A stretch of 14,166 nucleotides of DNA from CAZUZS01 sp964624795 (lineage in GTDB: Bacteria; Calditrichota; Calditrichia; RBG-13-44-9). Shown here piece by piece: positions 1 to 7,392 of this stretch. The notes beneath the pieces are model-generated. The model was given only the letters and a program-made list of their open reading frames with translations. It did not search any database and was not told the DNA's origin. The translations under genes and the position numbers were made by a program. Each line of letters opens with the position of its first letter. The stretch's first letter is position 1. Location of the stretch: assembly GCA_964624795.1 (NCBI GenBank), contig CAZUZS010000095.1:1-14166 (forward strand), given 5' to 3'.

Positions 1-99
1 CAAGTGATTGCGAGAGGGACCTCAAGTGGCTTTATCAGACTCATTTTGAATGGATTGTGGCGCTTGCCAGGAAGGGGCAGCTATCTGGAAAATCTCATT

Positions 100-342
100 T
101 CATTTGGAGTTTTTCAATGTTCGCAGATAATATTGTTTGAAAAATTTTTGCAGGCTAACCAGTCCGCTGTCGTTTCTTATGGTACGATGATCGAAAGCAT
201 ACTGTAACATGCTGTTTAATATTTCCCTGTTTTTCAAATAATAATTTTTATCTCTTAGCTCCCGGATCTTTATCAATGAAAGAGCAGAACCAGCTTTCTC
301 CCAGGTGTTTACCCATTTTTTGATCTGATCACGGTCACTCAT
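100..342 (-). CDS. Small hypothetical protein, 80 aa
   Basis: An 80-residue, highly charged, probably cytosolic and mostly helical protein with no signal peptide or membrane segment. I do not recognise a characterised family. The Trp/Lys-rich N-terminus (KKWVNTWEKAG), the central LKNREILNSMLQ and the segment DHRTIRNDSGLV have the look of a conserved short orphan family rather than a random reading frame, but I cannot name a function. The ATG at 342 is preferred; a TTG at 363 would add seven residues, and neither has a strong Shine-Dalgarno (GGGGCG lies close upstream of 342). It is on the same strand as the peptidase upstream but more than 450 bp away, beyond a REP-like pair, so it is probably a separate transcript. 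Confidence 0.5.
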   Translation of the reverse strand: MSDRDQIKKWVNTWEKAGSALSLIKIRELRDKNYYLKNREILNSMLQYAFDHRTIRNDSGLVSLQKFFKQYYLRTLKNSK

Positions 343-585
343 TTGCGCCCCATATTCCTGCAAACATTAACAGCAATTTAAGGCTTTTTGTGGAGTAATC
401 AAAACAAATCCGTGTTGCATGTTTCATCATTCCGCCCTGCAGCCGGTTCTGTGCAGGCAGCACCATCCGCAAAGGTCAACTCTGAATCCCTGAACCGGGA
501 AATTGTTGCTTACCGAAACACCAAGTGTTTATCCAAGAATTAAAAAAATAGTCCCATGATTTTGTCTGCAATGCGATGGCAAACT

Positions 586-644
586 GTCGGCGATGGGAAT
601 CGCCTCCTACCATTTTCCGGCAGGAGGGGAATCCTTTCCCCGAC
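586..644. repeat. REP-like inverted pair (BIME-like)
   Basis: Two 26-nt units face each other. One, on the minus strand, covers about 586-611; the other, on the plus strand, covers 619-644. Both share GG(T/C)AGGAGG at one end and CCGAC at the other, around a short stem-loop. The stems are GCGAT/ATCGC in one copy and GGGAA/TTCCC in the other, so the differences fall as base-pair swaps that keep pairing. The two halves also pair with each other through CTCCT/AGGAG. The outline recalls proteobacterial REP sequences (GTAGGAG plus a hairpin). Outer 7-bp inverted repeats GTCCCAT/ATGGGAC lie at 551-557 and 667-673. Confidence 0.75.
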
Positions 645-690
645 TTGATGCTATAAAGTTTTTTCAATGGGACAAACAGCCATCCCAAGC

Positions 691-745
691 ATCACTCATT
701 CACTCAGTCACTTAAATACTCTAACACCGCAACACCTCAGCACTT
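691..745 (-). repeat. Degenerate ACTCC(A)AC-type repeat
   Basis: The stretch reads CACTCAGTCACTTAAATACT followed by CTAACACCGCAACACCTCAG. It looks like a decayed minus-strand copy of the GGAGTATTGGAGTG repeat family seen better preserved at 4393-4413, 9411-9431 and 9483-9520. Confidence 0.35.
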
Positions 746-797
746 CTTCACCCCGGCAAATCCTTTTCACCTCTCGCGGTTGACACTTGTCGCCGTC

Positions 798-3542
798 TTA
801 CCGGGTTAAAACCATCTTTTGCACTATGGCACCCTTCCTGGTCTTCATCCGGTAAAAATATATTCCGGAGGCCACCTTGAAGTGTTGGTCGCTGGTGCCG
901 TCCCAGTCTATGGTATATTTGTCAGCCGACTGCACCTCATCCACCAGCGTTTTTACCTTGTTTCCCAAAATATCGAAAATGGTGATCGTCACCCGGCTGT
1001 TTTCCGGGATCTGGTATTCAATATGTGTTATGGGATTAAACGGGTTTGGGTAGTTTTGCGCCAGCTTGTAGGTCTCAATAACCGGTGTAACCTGGCCGGT
1101 GGTGTCGCTCAATCCGGCGGCGTTGGCCATTTCCACCCGCAGGTGCAGATTCAGGGCGGTGGTGCCCGCATCTCCCAGATTATACCAGTTTCCGTTTTCT
1201 TCCACGGATGAGCGATGCGTCGAAACCGACTGGTTGCCGGCCATGAAAACCAGGTTGTCCGCGGCATTGTCCCAGGAGACCACAAGCTGGTAGTTGGCTC
1301 CGGCTGCCACCTCCGCATTGGCATCCAAAAGACTGATATAATTGTACGAACCGATTATGAACCGGTGGAAAGGCACATCCACGATATTGCCGATAAGCGC
1401 TCCCGGAACGCCATCGAGGCTGCCGGGAATGCTGGTGTAAACGGCGCAGTGCAGCGGCCCGGCGCCGTTCACCTGGTCCATGCGAATAAACATGCCGGTG
1501 ACCCGTCCGGAGATGGTTGGTGTGAAGCGCAGCGCTGCTGCCCGCGAAGGCGAAGGATTAAACGTCTGGGACAGATCCTTCTCGTAAGCGAGAATCAGTC
1601 GCTGCGCCTGGTTGCCGGTAATGGTCCTGTATAAGGATGCGAAAACATCCAGCTTCCCGGAGCCCCAGGTGTAATTGGGCACAGTGCCGGTAAAGGCATC
1701 GACATCGGCGTTTTCCGCCAGGGCGGTTTTAAAGGAAGCGGAGCTGAGGTCCGGGTTGTGGCCCAGGAAAAGGGCAGCGGTTCCGGTAATATGGGGCGCG
1801 GACATGCTGGTTCCCTGCTCGATGACATATTTCTCCCCGGGGAGCACAAAGCCCGAATTGGGCGAACTGGAACCGGCCCGGGGGGCGGCGATGCCTTCCC
1901 CCGGCGCGGCAATATCCGGTTTCTGCCGGTTGTCGCGGGTAGGGCCAATGCTGCTGAAGTTGGAGATGGCATCGATGCCGTAGAGATTGGGATTATAGGT
2001 CCTAATGCCGCCGCCGTAAGGCGACCAGAACCACTTGGTAACGTAGGACGCGGCGGTTACCGGCTGCCGGGCAGTGCCGGGCATTCCCACTGTTTTATTG
2101 TTATTCCCGCCGGAAATGGTAACCGTGGAACTCCCGACGGTGCTTTCTCCTAACCAGCCGTCATAATTGATTGCACCTGAAGCATTGGAGAGTGTCAGCG
2201 TCCAGGTTCCCGGCGCCGGCGGCCTGGTAGCACTGGCGTCATAAACATTCAGTAAAATGTTCTTCTGGCCGTTGACATTGCTTGTCATATTCCACAACTC
2301 AATAGTCCCGTCCGAACTGTTGGTGCTTGTGCCGGTGTTTCCGGGGCTCATGCTATAGCTGACATTGTTTGGCGAGTTCACCACAGCGGTAACTGTGGCT
2401 GAACCGTCGTACCAGATATCAAGAACAAATTCGTCATTGTTTGCCGAGGAATTTGGAGTGTAGGAAGGCACCTGCATTTGAAAAACCGCAGAGCCGTTCG
2501 CAGAGATCGACCCTCCCACATGGATGTTATCGGCGCCTTCATTACCTGCGGCAATCGAAACAATTCTTCCCGCCGTCCGGCTGAACTGATCGGCTGCGGT
2601 TTCATCCGGCAGGGTGCCGTCGTGGGGACCGACCTGGGTTCCGAAGCTCCAGTTTACCGCCACCGGCTCAGCAAACTCGGTGGCCATATTTTCTGCGTAA
2701 GTCAGGCCGTCGATGATCATCGCTTCGCTGAAACCGCCGTCCCCACCCTTCACGACAATAATGTCCGCCTTTGGTGCAACCCCAATATACGGGCTGGAAT
2801 AGGCTGCATTCCCGGCGGCAATTCCCGCCACGTGGGTTCCATGCCCGTCTATGTCCTGCGTCCGCACAAAATTGGCGGGGGAGCCGTCCAGTTCATTGTT
2901 GATGTCGGCCTGGGTGTATTCAACCCCGTAATTGAATCCGGATGGAGAATGCTCCGAGCCGGTTGGGGTGAGTGTCTGGTCCCAGACGGTCAATATTCGG
3001 CTTTGGGTAGTGTCGGCCGGGTCTCTGAACGCCAGGTGCTTCCAGTCGATGCCGGTATCGTAAATCAGCGCAATAGCGTTTTCTCCCTGGTAAGGCACGC
3101 CATAAATTGCCCCGTTGTGAACCAGGTACGCGCCGGTTTGCGGAACGCTGACGTTCAAAACCGGTTTGTTTTGGGTGCCGCGATCGATGTAGCGCACCGA
3201 ACTCAGCGAGACCAGATCCAGCATTTGCTCCGGGGTCAACAGGGCGGTGGCAAAGTCGGCGTAAACCGAATTCAAATGAACGCCCTGCTGCTGCACCTTC
3301 TGAATATCCCGCAGGTAGATGATGGCCGGGTAACGCGGCTGCCCGGACGAGCTAAGAAGCGAATGGGATGTTCGCGGCAGCGGCAGATTTAATTTTAAAC
3401 CGGGGTAAGCATGCGCCAGCACCTTTTGGAAATAGGGATGAAGCTTTTGCAGTTGCGCGGTAGATAGCGGCGCGGATGCGGTTCCTGTAAACTGAAAAAC
3501 CATTATGATTAAAACCGTTAGAATAAACGATCTTTTTAGCAT
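798..3542 (-). CDS. Secreted S8 (subtilisin-like) serine peptidase with C-terminal sorting domain
   Basis: A 914-residue extracellular endopeptidase. Residues 1-24 are a signal peptide ending TASA. Residues about 30-125 form a propeptide-like region. The catalytic triad is visible as D162 (YDTG), H234 (DGHGTHVAG) and S579 (GTSMSAPH), with oxyanion-hole N334 (AAGNEG). About 150 residues (roughly 340-490) rich in Ser/Asn/Gly/Thr are inserted between N334 and the Ser block, probably a beta-rich insert domain. Residues 640-805 look like another beta domain. Residues 826-914 start KLAQNYPNPFNP and match FlgD-like/type IX type A sorting domains of Calditrichota, KSB1 and Ignavibacteria, implying export through the outer membrane. 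The start has a strong Shine-Dalgarno (GGGAGG, six bases before ATG). It lies 13 bp downstream of the propeptide-like lipoprotein gene, so the two are probably co-transcribed. The substrate is unknown. Confidence 0.95.
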   Translation of the reverse strand: MLKRSFILTVLIIMVFQFTGTASAPLSTAQLQKLHPYFQKVLAHAYPGLKLNLPLPRTSHSLLSSSGQPRYPAIIYLRDIQKVQQQGVHLNSVYADFATALLTPEQMLDLVSLSSVRYIDRGTQNKPVLNVSVPQTGAYLVHNGAIYGVPYQGENAIALIYDTGIDWKHLAFRDPADTTQSRILTVWDQTLTPTGSEHSPSGFNYGVEYTQADINNELDGSPANFVRTQDIDGHGTHVAGIAAGNAAYSSPYIGVAPKADIIVVKGGDGGFSEAMIIDGLTYAENMATEFAEPVAVNWSFGTQVGPHDGTLPDETAADQFSRTAGRIVSIAAGNEGADNIHVGGSISANGSAVFQMQVPSYTPNSSANNDEFVLDIWYDGSATVTAVVNSPNNVSYSMSPGNTGTSTNSSDGTIELWNMTSNVNGQKNILLNVYDASATRPPAPGTWTLTLSNASGAINYDGWLGESTVGSSTVTISGGNNNKTVGMPGTARQPVTAASYVTKWFWSPYGGGIRTYNPNLYGIDAISNFSSIGPTRDNRQKPDIAAPGEGIAAPRAGSSSPNSGFVLPGEKYVIEQGTSMSAPHITGTAALFLGHNPDLSSASFKTALAENADVDAFTGTVPNYTWGSGKLDVFASLYRTITGNQAQRLILAYEKDLSQTFNPSPSRAAALRFTPTISGRVTGMFIRMDQVNGAGPLHCAVYTSIPGSLDGVPGALIGNIVDVPFHRFIIGSYNYISLLDANAEVAAGANYQLVVSWDNAADNLVFMAGNQSVSTHRSSVEENGNWYNLGDAGTTALNLHLRVEMANAAGLSDTTGQVTPVIETYKLAQNYPNPFNPITHIEYQIPENSRVTITIFDILGNKVKTLVDEVQSADKYTIDWDGTSDQHFKVASGIYFYRMKTRKGAIVQKMVLTR

Positions 3543-3555
3543 CTCAACCTCCCAA

Positions 3556-3930
3556 TTATTGATCAGACGGGTAATTTTTGGAGCTGTTTTCTACTGCCAG
3601 AACAGTAGGCATTTTGGCAACTTTCCTCAACTCCGTGATGGTCAAGCGGGCAGTGGCTACATCGCCGAAAACGCTGTTTACCGGGATGCCCGCTTTGCGA
3701 AGGGCTTGCGGGATGTCGGTGCGGATGATGACGCCGTAAACGCGGGATCCGTCGGGCAGGGTGTGCACGTCGTAGCGGTTTGCCGCGCCTTCCCCGGTTT
3801 GCACAAGCTTTTGCAGCGCCGGGTCTAACTTGGCTTTTTCCGCCGCGGTTAAGTGATATTTGGAAGCACAATTTGTCATGATAAATACCGGGATTGCCAA
3901 CCAAAGGCCGAATATTGACCACCTGACCAT
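3556..3930 (-). CDS. Lipoprotein related to the S8 peptidase propeptide region
   Basis: A 124-residue predicted lipoprotein. The N-terminus is a signal sequence ending MTNC, a plausible lipobox with C21 as the lipidated residue. The mature part resembles the N-terminal propeptide-like region of the neighbouring peptidase: LDPALQKLV (35-43) against LHPYFQKVL, and NSVFGDVATARLT (85-97) against NSVYADFATALLT, nine of 13 identical. It has no peptidase domain. Propeptides of S8 enzymes are folding chaperones and inhibitors, and the free-standing I9 family members inhibit in trans, so a membrane-anchored inhibitor or chaperone of the adjacent enzyme is a reasonable inference. The ATG at 3930 follows GGGGGA; an in-frame TTG at 3942 would add four residues ahead of the signal sequence and is less likely. 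First gene of a probable two-gene operon. Confidence 0.8.
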   Translation of the reverse strand: MVRWSIFGLWLAIPVFIMTNCASKYHLTAAEKAKLDPALQKLVQTGEGAANRYDVHTLPDGSRVYGVIIRTDIPQALRKAGIPVNSVFGDVATARLTITELRKVAKMPTVLAVENSSKNYPSDQ

Positions 3931-4455
3931 TATTTCCCCCAACTATTTTTTCTTTGCAGATTTGTCCAGATTTTGTTCATCACGGCCCCGAGCAGGCAAA
4001 TGCAGGCAGCAACCAGAAAATTTGCGTTTCACGATTCAAAGATGAGCCTTCTTTGGATTTCATCACTTATACCGAAGGTAGAATTCCATCGAATGGTTTA
4101 ATTCCGAATGGCAAAAATGAAAGGGAATAATTTTGAATGTGAAAAGATTTTTCGGTAGCTTATGCCCGCTATGCCCCCCACTCCTTAATATGAATCCTGC
4201 AGCGTGCTGCCGGCAATCGAACAAGCCGGGTAGCCGGTTTTGTCATCCTTTTCGGCGACGGCCCCCAAATTATTGGCCCGCTATTTACAATCCCAAAATG
4301 AATATTACATGAATTTTGTGGACAGCCCGGCCATCTCGTATTCGTTTTTTATGCGGAGAAGGTCGGAATGCGGGAAAGGAGTAATGGGGTGTTGGAGTAT
4401 TGGAGTGATGGATATGGTGAGTTATAGCGCTGTGTTTATGTGAAACTAACCGGAT
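3931..4455. other. Gene-free stretch, 525 bp
   Basis: Lies between the toxin stop and the propeptide-like lipoprotein start. It must hold the promoter of the lipoprotein-peptidase operon, but I cannot point to convincing -35/-10 boxes. It contains an ATGCCCGCTATGCCCCCCACTCC-like low-complexity patch near 4161-4184, a short CCGGC/GCCGG inverted repeat near 4210-4230 and a GGAGTATTGGAGTG repeat at 4393-4413. A 67-codon plus-strand frame at 4240-4443 runs through the repeat and is not supported as a gene. Confidence 0.5.
4393..4413 (+). repeat. GGAGTATTGGAGTG-family repeat, copy
   Basis: A 21-nt stretch beginning TGGAGTATTGGAGTG is identical to 9411-9431. It is set in a longer GTGTTGGAGTATTGGAGT-like run, and related degenerate copies occur elsewhere in the window. 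All copies are intergenic. Confidence 0.7.
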
Positions 4456-4743
4456 TTAGTCTGTTTTTTTCTTCAGGTATCGCTTTAAATCCCGGTAATA
4501 GTTTTCGTGCGCGCCAATTGTGATCAATTCCAGGGTATCTTGTCTTATCCTATAGGAAAGTAAAAATTGTTTATCTTTTATTTTGAATTTATGAACAAAG
4601 ATACCCTTCAAATCTCCCCTTTTTTCCTCGCCGATTACCGGATTTTCCAAAATTAGATAAATCTGAGAATCCAGGATATTCTTTTCATTTTTGTGAAATT
4701 TCTTCACCGTCCTGGCAAAAATGGGAGATTGAATTATTTTCAT
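4456..4743 (-). CDS. RelE/ParE-family toxin
   Basis: A 95-residue basic protein of the RelE/ParE superfamily, expected to be the toxin of a type II toxin-antitoxin pair. The N-terminus (IIQSPIFARTVKKFHKNEK) gives the typical first strand and helix. The centre has the GDLKGIFVHKFKIKDKQFLLSY sheet region, and the C-terminus has the GAHENYYRDLKRYL helix seen in partners of ParD-like antitoxins. Members act either on mRNA at the ribosome or on gyrase; the sequence alone does not tell which. It starts 9 bp after the antitoxin stop with only a weak ribosome binding site, so translation is probably coupled. The module is AT-rich compared with the neighbouring kinase and peptidase genes, consistent with horizontal acquisition. 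Confidence 0.85.
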   Translation of the reverse strand: MKIIQSPIFARTVKKFHKNEKNILDSQIYLILENPVIGEEKRGDLKGIFVHKFKIKDKQFLLSYRIRQDTLELITIGAHENYYRDLKRYLKKKTD

Positions 4744-4752
4744 TGATCTTTA

Positions 4753-4971
4753 TTATCCGAATCGATATTCTGTTCCCTGGCCTGAATCCAGTTGCGCCAT
4801 TCCGATTAATATCTCTTTTAACAGCGTATAGGGCATGTCCGGATTTTCTTCAGCTATTTTGCCGATTTTGGCCCAATATTCAATCTGGCCGGTAATGGAG
4901 CGGTTTTCGACTTTCGATCTTATTTTTGCCTCATTTACTAAATTATCTGATATTCTAATTGGTGCACTCAT
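4753..4971 (-). CDS. ParD-like antitoxin
   Basis: A 72-residue protein beginning MSAPIRISDNLVNEAK, a good match to the ParD-like antitoxin family (Pfam ParD_like) that precedes RelE/ParE toxins. The N-terminal strand (PIRIS) and following helices form a ribbon-helix-helix-like DNA-binding fold; the acidic C-terminal half (LLKEILIGMAQLDSG) would wrap the toxin. The chosen ATG at 4971 is preceded by AGGA at a sensible distance and matches the family N-terminus. A frame reaching back to 5055 only adds a non-homologous extension across the promoter. The gene should repress its own promoter together with the toxin; a 7-3-7 palindrome lies 38-54 bp upstream. Confidence 0.85.
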   Translation of the reverse strand: MSAPIRISDNLVNEAKIRSKVENRSITGQIEYWAKIGKIAEENPDMPYTLLKEILIGMAQLDSGQGTEYRFG

Positions 4972-5008
4972 TTCAAAATCCTGTGTATAATTACGAAAGA
5001 ATGTAATA

Positions 5009-5025
5009 CAATTTGATGCAAATTG
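5009..5025. promoter_or_regulatory. Palindrome upstream of antitoxin, candidate operator
   Basis: CAATTTG-ATG-CAAATTG is a perfect inverted repeat with 7-bp arms and a 3-bp centre. On the minus strand it lies between a possible -35 (TTGCAA) and a possible -10 (TACATT, 17 bp apart), 38-54 bp before the antitoxin ATG. Antitoxins of this type normally bind palindromes in their own promoter. Confidence 0.5.
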
Positions 5026-5124
5026 CAACATTGTGCGGCGCTGGAGAAAGCTCATTTATGTAAACATTTTGAATACCGGTCTGCTAACTGGCCGTTTCCG
5101 ATAAAATCTTACTCGTTGAATAGT

Positions 5125-6450
5125 TTACGCTTTCTTCCTGAATTTCAGGTAAACCGTCGTCCCTGCTTTCAGCTTGCTCTCGACTTCGATGCTGCCGCCG
5201 TGCGCTTCCATGATTTTCTTGCTCAGATTCAATCCCAGACCGTAGCCGCCGGTCTCCTTGGAGCGCGATTTGTCCACCCTGAAAAACGGCTCGAACAAAT
5301 ACGGCATGTCGCTTTCCGGGATGCCGCGGCCATAATCCTGCACGGAGATGGTAAGCGCTTCGGCATCTTCATCTATTTTGATTTTAACCGGCTTTTCGCT
5401 GGCGCCGGAAAATTTCAGTGAATTGGAAATCACGTTTTTCAAGACGATCTTGAGCCGCTCGCGGTCAGCCCGGATCACTGCTTGCTTTGGAATATCCAAC
5501 CTTATCCCCGGCTTCTGATCGCGGAATTCGCCATAGGTCTCCCGCAGCACCTCCGAAATATTTAACTCCTGCTGGTGAAGCCCGCCGTATTGGCTTTTCA
5601 GGCGCTCGGTTTCCAGCAGCTCGGTCACCATTGTTTCGGTTTCGATGATATCATCGTGAAGGCTGTTTTTGGCGGTACCATCCTCCATAAACTCCAGCGC
5701 CACCTTCATTCGCGTAAGCGGGGAGCGCAGCTCGTGGCTCACGTCCAGCAGCAACTGGTCGCGCGCCTGAATCATTTCCTTTATGCGCTGCGTCATGGCG
5801 TTGAAGGAATCGCCCAACTGGCCCAATTCATCTACCCGCCGGGTGCGGATTTTATGATCGAGGTTGCCTTCGGCAATCTGTTCCACCCCCTCGTGCAGCT
5901 TCCGGATCGGTTTCAGAAACCAGTTGATGAAAAAATAAACCAGCAGAATGATGACTGCTGAAAACGAGATGAGCAAAATAGTCTGCAGGTATGCGGCGGA
6001 GGTGAAGGCTTCCCGGTCGGAAACGAACAGAAACAGAAAATGGGAAGTGCCGCGTGTGATGTTCACCGCGATACCGCGGCGGTCTTTCAGAAAGCCGGCG
6101 TGGGTAGCATCGTTGATCTGATATTCGCGTTCGTAAGCCAGGTCGTTGAAACCTGGCAAGTTTTTCCGGCTTGCCCAATCGTAAACGGGTGTCCGGATGC
6201 GCAGCTTTACCCCCAGGCTGTCCGCCATTATCTTGGCGCGGGTGGTGTCCACCGGCGCTGGCAGATCGTTGACAATGAGCTGCGAGTAACCGATGAAAAT
6301 TCTGGGAATATGTGAGAAGCGCGGCCCGCGAAATATGATGCGGTGCGAAAAAATTGAAAACACAATGATAAATGCAAATGAGACAATAAAAACCAGCAAT
6401 ATTTTTGAAAACAGCGATTCCCTGATTTTGCGGACAAATCTAATCTTCAT
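5125..6450 (-). CDS. HAMP-domain sensor histidine kinase (CpxA-like)
   Basis: A 441-residue inner-membrane kinase that phosphorylates the response regulator encoded just upstream. TM1 is about 17-33, a periplasmic sensor region about 38-150, TM2 about 154-176, and HAMP about 178-230. The H-box is DVSHELRSPLTR (phospho-accepting H239), the N-box KNVISNS (N339, N343), G1 DYGRGIP (372-378), the F-box FEPFFRVD and G2 GGYGLGL. All catalytic boxes are intact. The first 11 bases of the gene overlap the regulator (the stop is at 6440). The ATG at 6450 sits six bases after GAGG; an ATG at 6453 and a GTG at 6462 are alternatives. The length, TM layout and pairing resemble CpxA/RstB-type kinases, but there is no CpxP neighbour and the signal is unknown. 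Confidence 0.93.
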   Translation of the reverse strand: MKIRFVRKIRESLFSKILLVFIVSFAFIIVFSIFSHRIIFRGPRFSHIPRIFIGYSQLIVNDLPAPVDTTRAKIMADSLGVKLRIRTPVYDWASRKNLPGFNDLAYEREYQINDATHAGFLKDRRGIAVNITRGTSHFLFLFVSDREAFTSAAYLQTILLISFSAVIILLVYFFINWFLKPIRKLHEGVEQIAEGNLDHKIRTRRVDELGQLGDSFNAMTQRIKEMIQARDQLLLDVSHELRSPLTRMKVALEFMEDGTAKNSLHDDIIETETMVTELLETERLKSQYGGLHQQELNISEVLRETYGEFRDQKPGIRLDIPKQAVIRADRERLKIVLKNVISNSLKFSGASEKPVKIKIDEDAEALTISVQDYGRGIPESDMPYLFEPFFRVDKSRSKETGGYGLGLNLSKKIMEAHGGSIEVESKLKAGTTVYLKFRKKA

Positions 6451-7135
6451 CATTTTCCTCACCGATAAACATGTAACCGGAACCCCAGATGGTTTTTATG
6501 AACCGGGGATTTTTGGGATCGTCCTTCAGCTTCTGCCGCAGGCGGCTCACCAGCACATCTACCGAGCGGTCAAATGCCTCCCATTCGATGCCGCGCACGT
6601 GGTCCAGGATGTAATTGCGGTCCAGCAGCTTACCGGATCGCTCGATAAACAGCGCAAGAATCTCGAATTCGGCGGTGGTCAGCTCCACCGGTTCGCCGTC
6701 CACCGCGATGGTGTGTTTCCCGAAATCGACCGCCAGCGATCCGAATTTGCGAATCTCCCTCTGCGTTTGCTGGTGTCCTCTTCTAAGCACCGCCTGGATG
6801 CGCGCCACCAGCTCCCGCGGCTCGAACGGTTTGGGCAGGTAGTCGTCGGCGCCTAACTCCAGTCCGACGATGCGGTCGGTCACCTCCCCGCGGGCGGTCA
6901 GCATGATCACCGGAATGGAATACTGCTTGCGGATTTCCCGGCACACCTCGAAGCCGTCCATGTCCGGCAGCATGATATCCAGGATGACCAAATCAGGCTC
7001 GTTTTCCTTGATGCTTCGTAATCCGGCCTGCGGATGCGTCACCGCCTTGACGCTGAAGCTGTATTTTTTCAGATAATCCGTCAGAAGCGCGTTCAATTTT
7101 GCATCGTCATCGATGATGAGAATTGAATTTGACAT
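6440..7135 (-). CDS. OmpR/PhoB-family response regulator (CpxR-like)
   Basis: A 231-residue two-domain regulator. The receiver domain (1-120) has the acidic pocket D9/D10/D11, phospho-acceptor D53 (ILDIMLPDMDG), T80 (IMLTA) and K102 (PKPF). The C-terminal winged helix (about 130-225) has ELTTAEFEILALF, the recognition-helix region FDRSVDVLVSRLRQKL and the wing TIWGSGYMF. All phosphorelay residues are present. It overlaps the sensor kinase gene and the pair is one operon. The Shine-Dalgarno is weak (AT-rich leader). A GTAAC-N5-GTAAC direct repeat 258 bp upstream matches the spacing of CpxR boxes and could mediate autoregulation, but a repeat element lies in between. Confidence 0.95.
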   Translation of the reverse strand: MSNSILIIDDDAKLNALLTDYLKKYSFSVKAVTHPQAGLRSIKENEPDLVILDIMLPDMDGFEVCREIRKQYSIPVIMLTARGEVTDRIVGLELGADDYLPKPFEPRELVARIQAVLRRGHQQTQREIRKFGSLAVDFGKHTIAVDGEPVELTTAEFEILALFIERSGKLLDRNYILDHVRGIEWEAFDRSVDVLVSRLRQKLKDDPKNPRFIKTIWGSGYMFIGEENDED

Positions 7136-7178
7136 TTTTTATTTGATCTCGTTTTGTTTAGAATTTTGGTTTGAATTC

Positions 7179-7319
7179 TGCCACGAAGGCACCAAAGCAC
7201 AAATAATTCACGAAATTGTGCGTATAAATTTGAAGTAGCATTGATGCCCCATTCTGCCATATTCAAAATTTAGCCTCTGTTTATTTCGTGTAGCTTCGAG
7301 CCTTTGTGTCTTAGTGGCA
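7179..7319. repeat. MITE-like element with about 36-bp inverted ends
   Basis: The left arm (7179-7215) begins TGCCACGAAGGCACCAAAG. The right arm (7284-7319) is its imperfect reverse complement, ending in CCTTTGTGTCTTAGTGGCA. Both arms end inside with CACGAAA. The arms are built from 8-nt steps (CACGAAGG, CACCAAAG). The 68-bp core has no reading frame. It sits between the response regulator start and the arsR promoter region. Confidence 0.7.
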
Positions 7320-7392
7320 TAAAAGTTTTTGCCTAATTTTACTTTACCGGCTAAAATATGCAAAATAAACATCAATAAAACATTTCAAAATC

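Larger units (their letters stand above)
364..797. other. Gene-free stretch with repeats
   Basis: 434 bp between the small hypothetical gene and the peptidase stop. It holds the REP-like inverted pair at 586-644 and a degenerate minus-strand copy of the ACTCC(A)AC repeat at about 691-745. A 70-codon minus-strand frame (476-688) is essentially a translation of the REP pair and is not considered a gene. I see no convincing intrinsic terminator just downstream of the peptidase stop. Confidence 0.6.

Noticed and set aside
1..44. Possible minus-strand gene start (ATG at 44, MSLIKPLEVPLAIT) running off the left edge
   Set aside because: Only 14 codons are in the window, with no Shine-Dalgarno and no recognisable motif.
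476..688. 70-codon minus-strand frame
   Set aside because: It is largely a translation of the REP-like inverted pair and lacks a family-like sequence.
819..3392. Several long plus-strand frames opposite the peptidase gene
   Set aside because: They are antisense shadows of a well-supported S8 peptidase and have no recognisable domains.
3563..3922. 119-codon minus-strand frame overlapping the propeptide-like lipoprotein
   Set aside because: It is out of frame with the lipoprotein, which has a signal sequence, lipobox and homology to the neighbour; this one has an Arg/Pro-rich shadow-like composition.
4240..4443. 67-codon plus-strand frame
   Set aside because: It reads through a GGAGT repeat, has no ribosome binding site and no family resemblance.
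7179..7319. CRISPR array or tandem repeat array
   Set aside because: The repeats are two inverted arms with one core, not multiple direct repeats with equal spacers; no cas gene is present.
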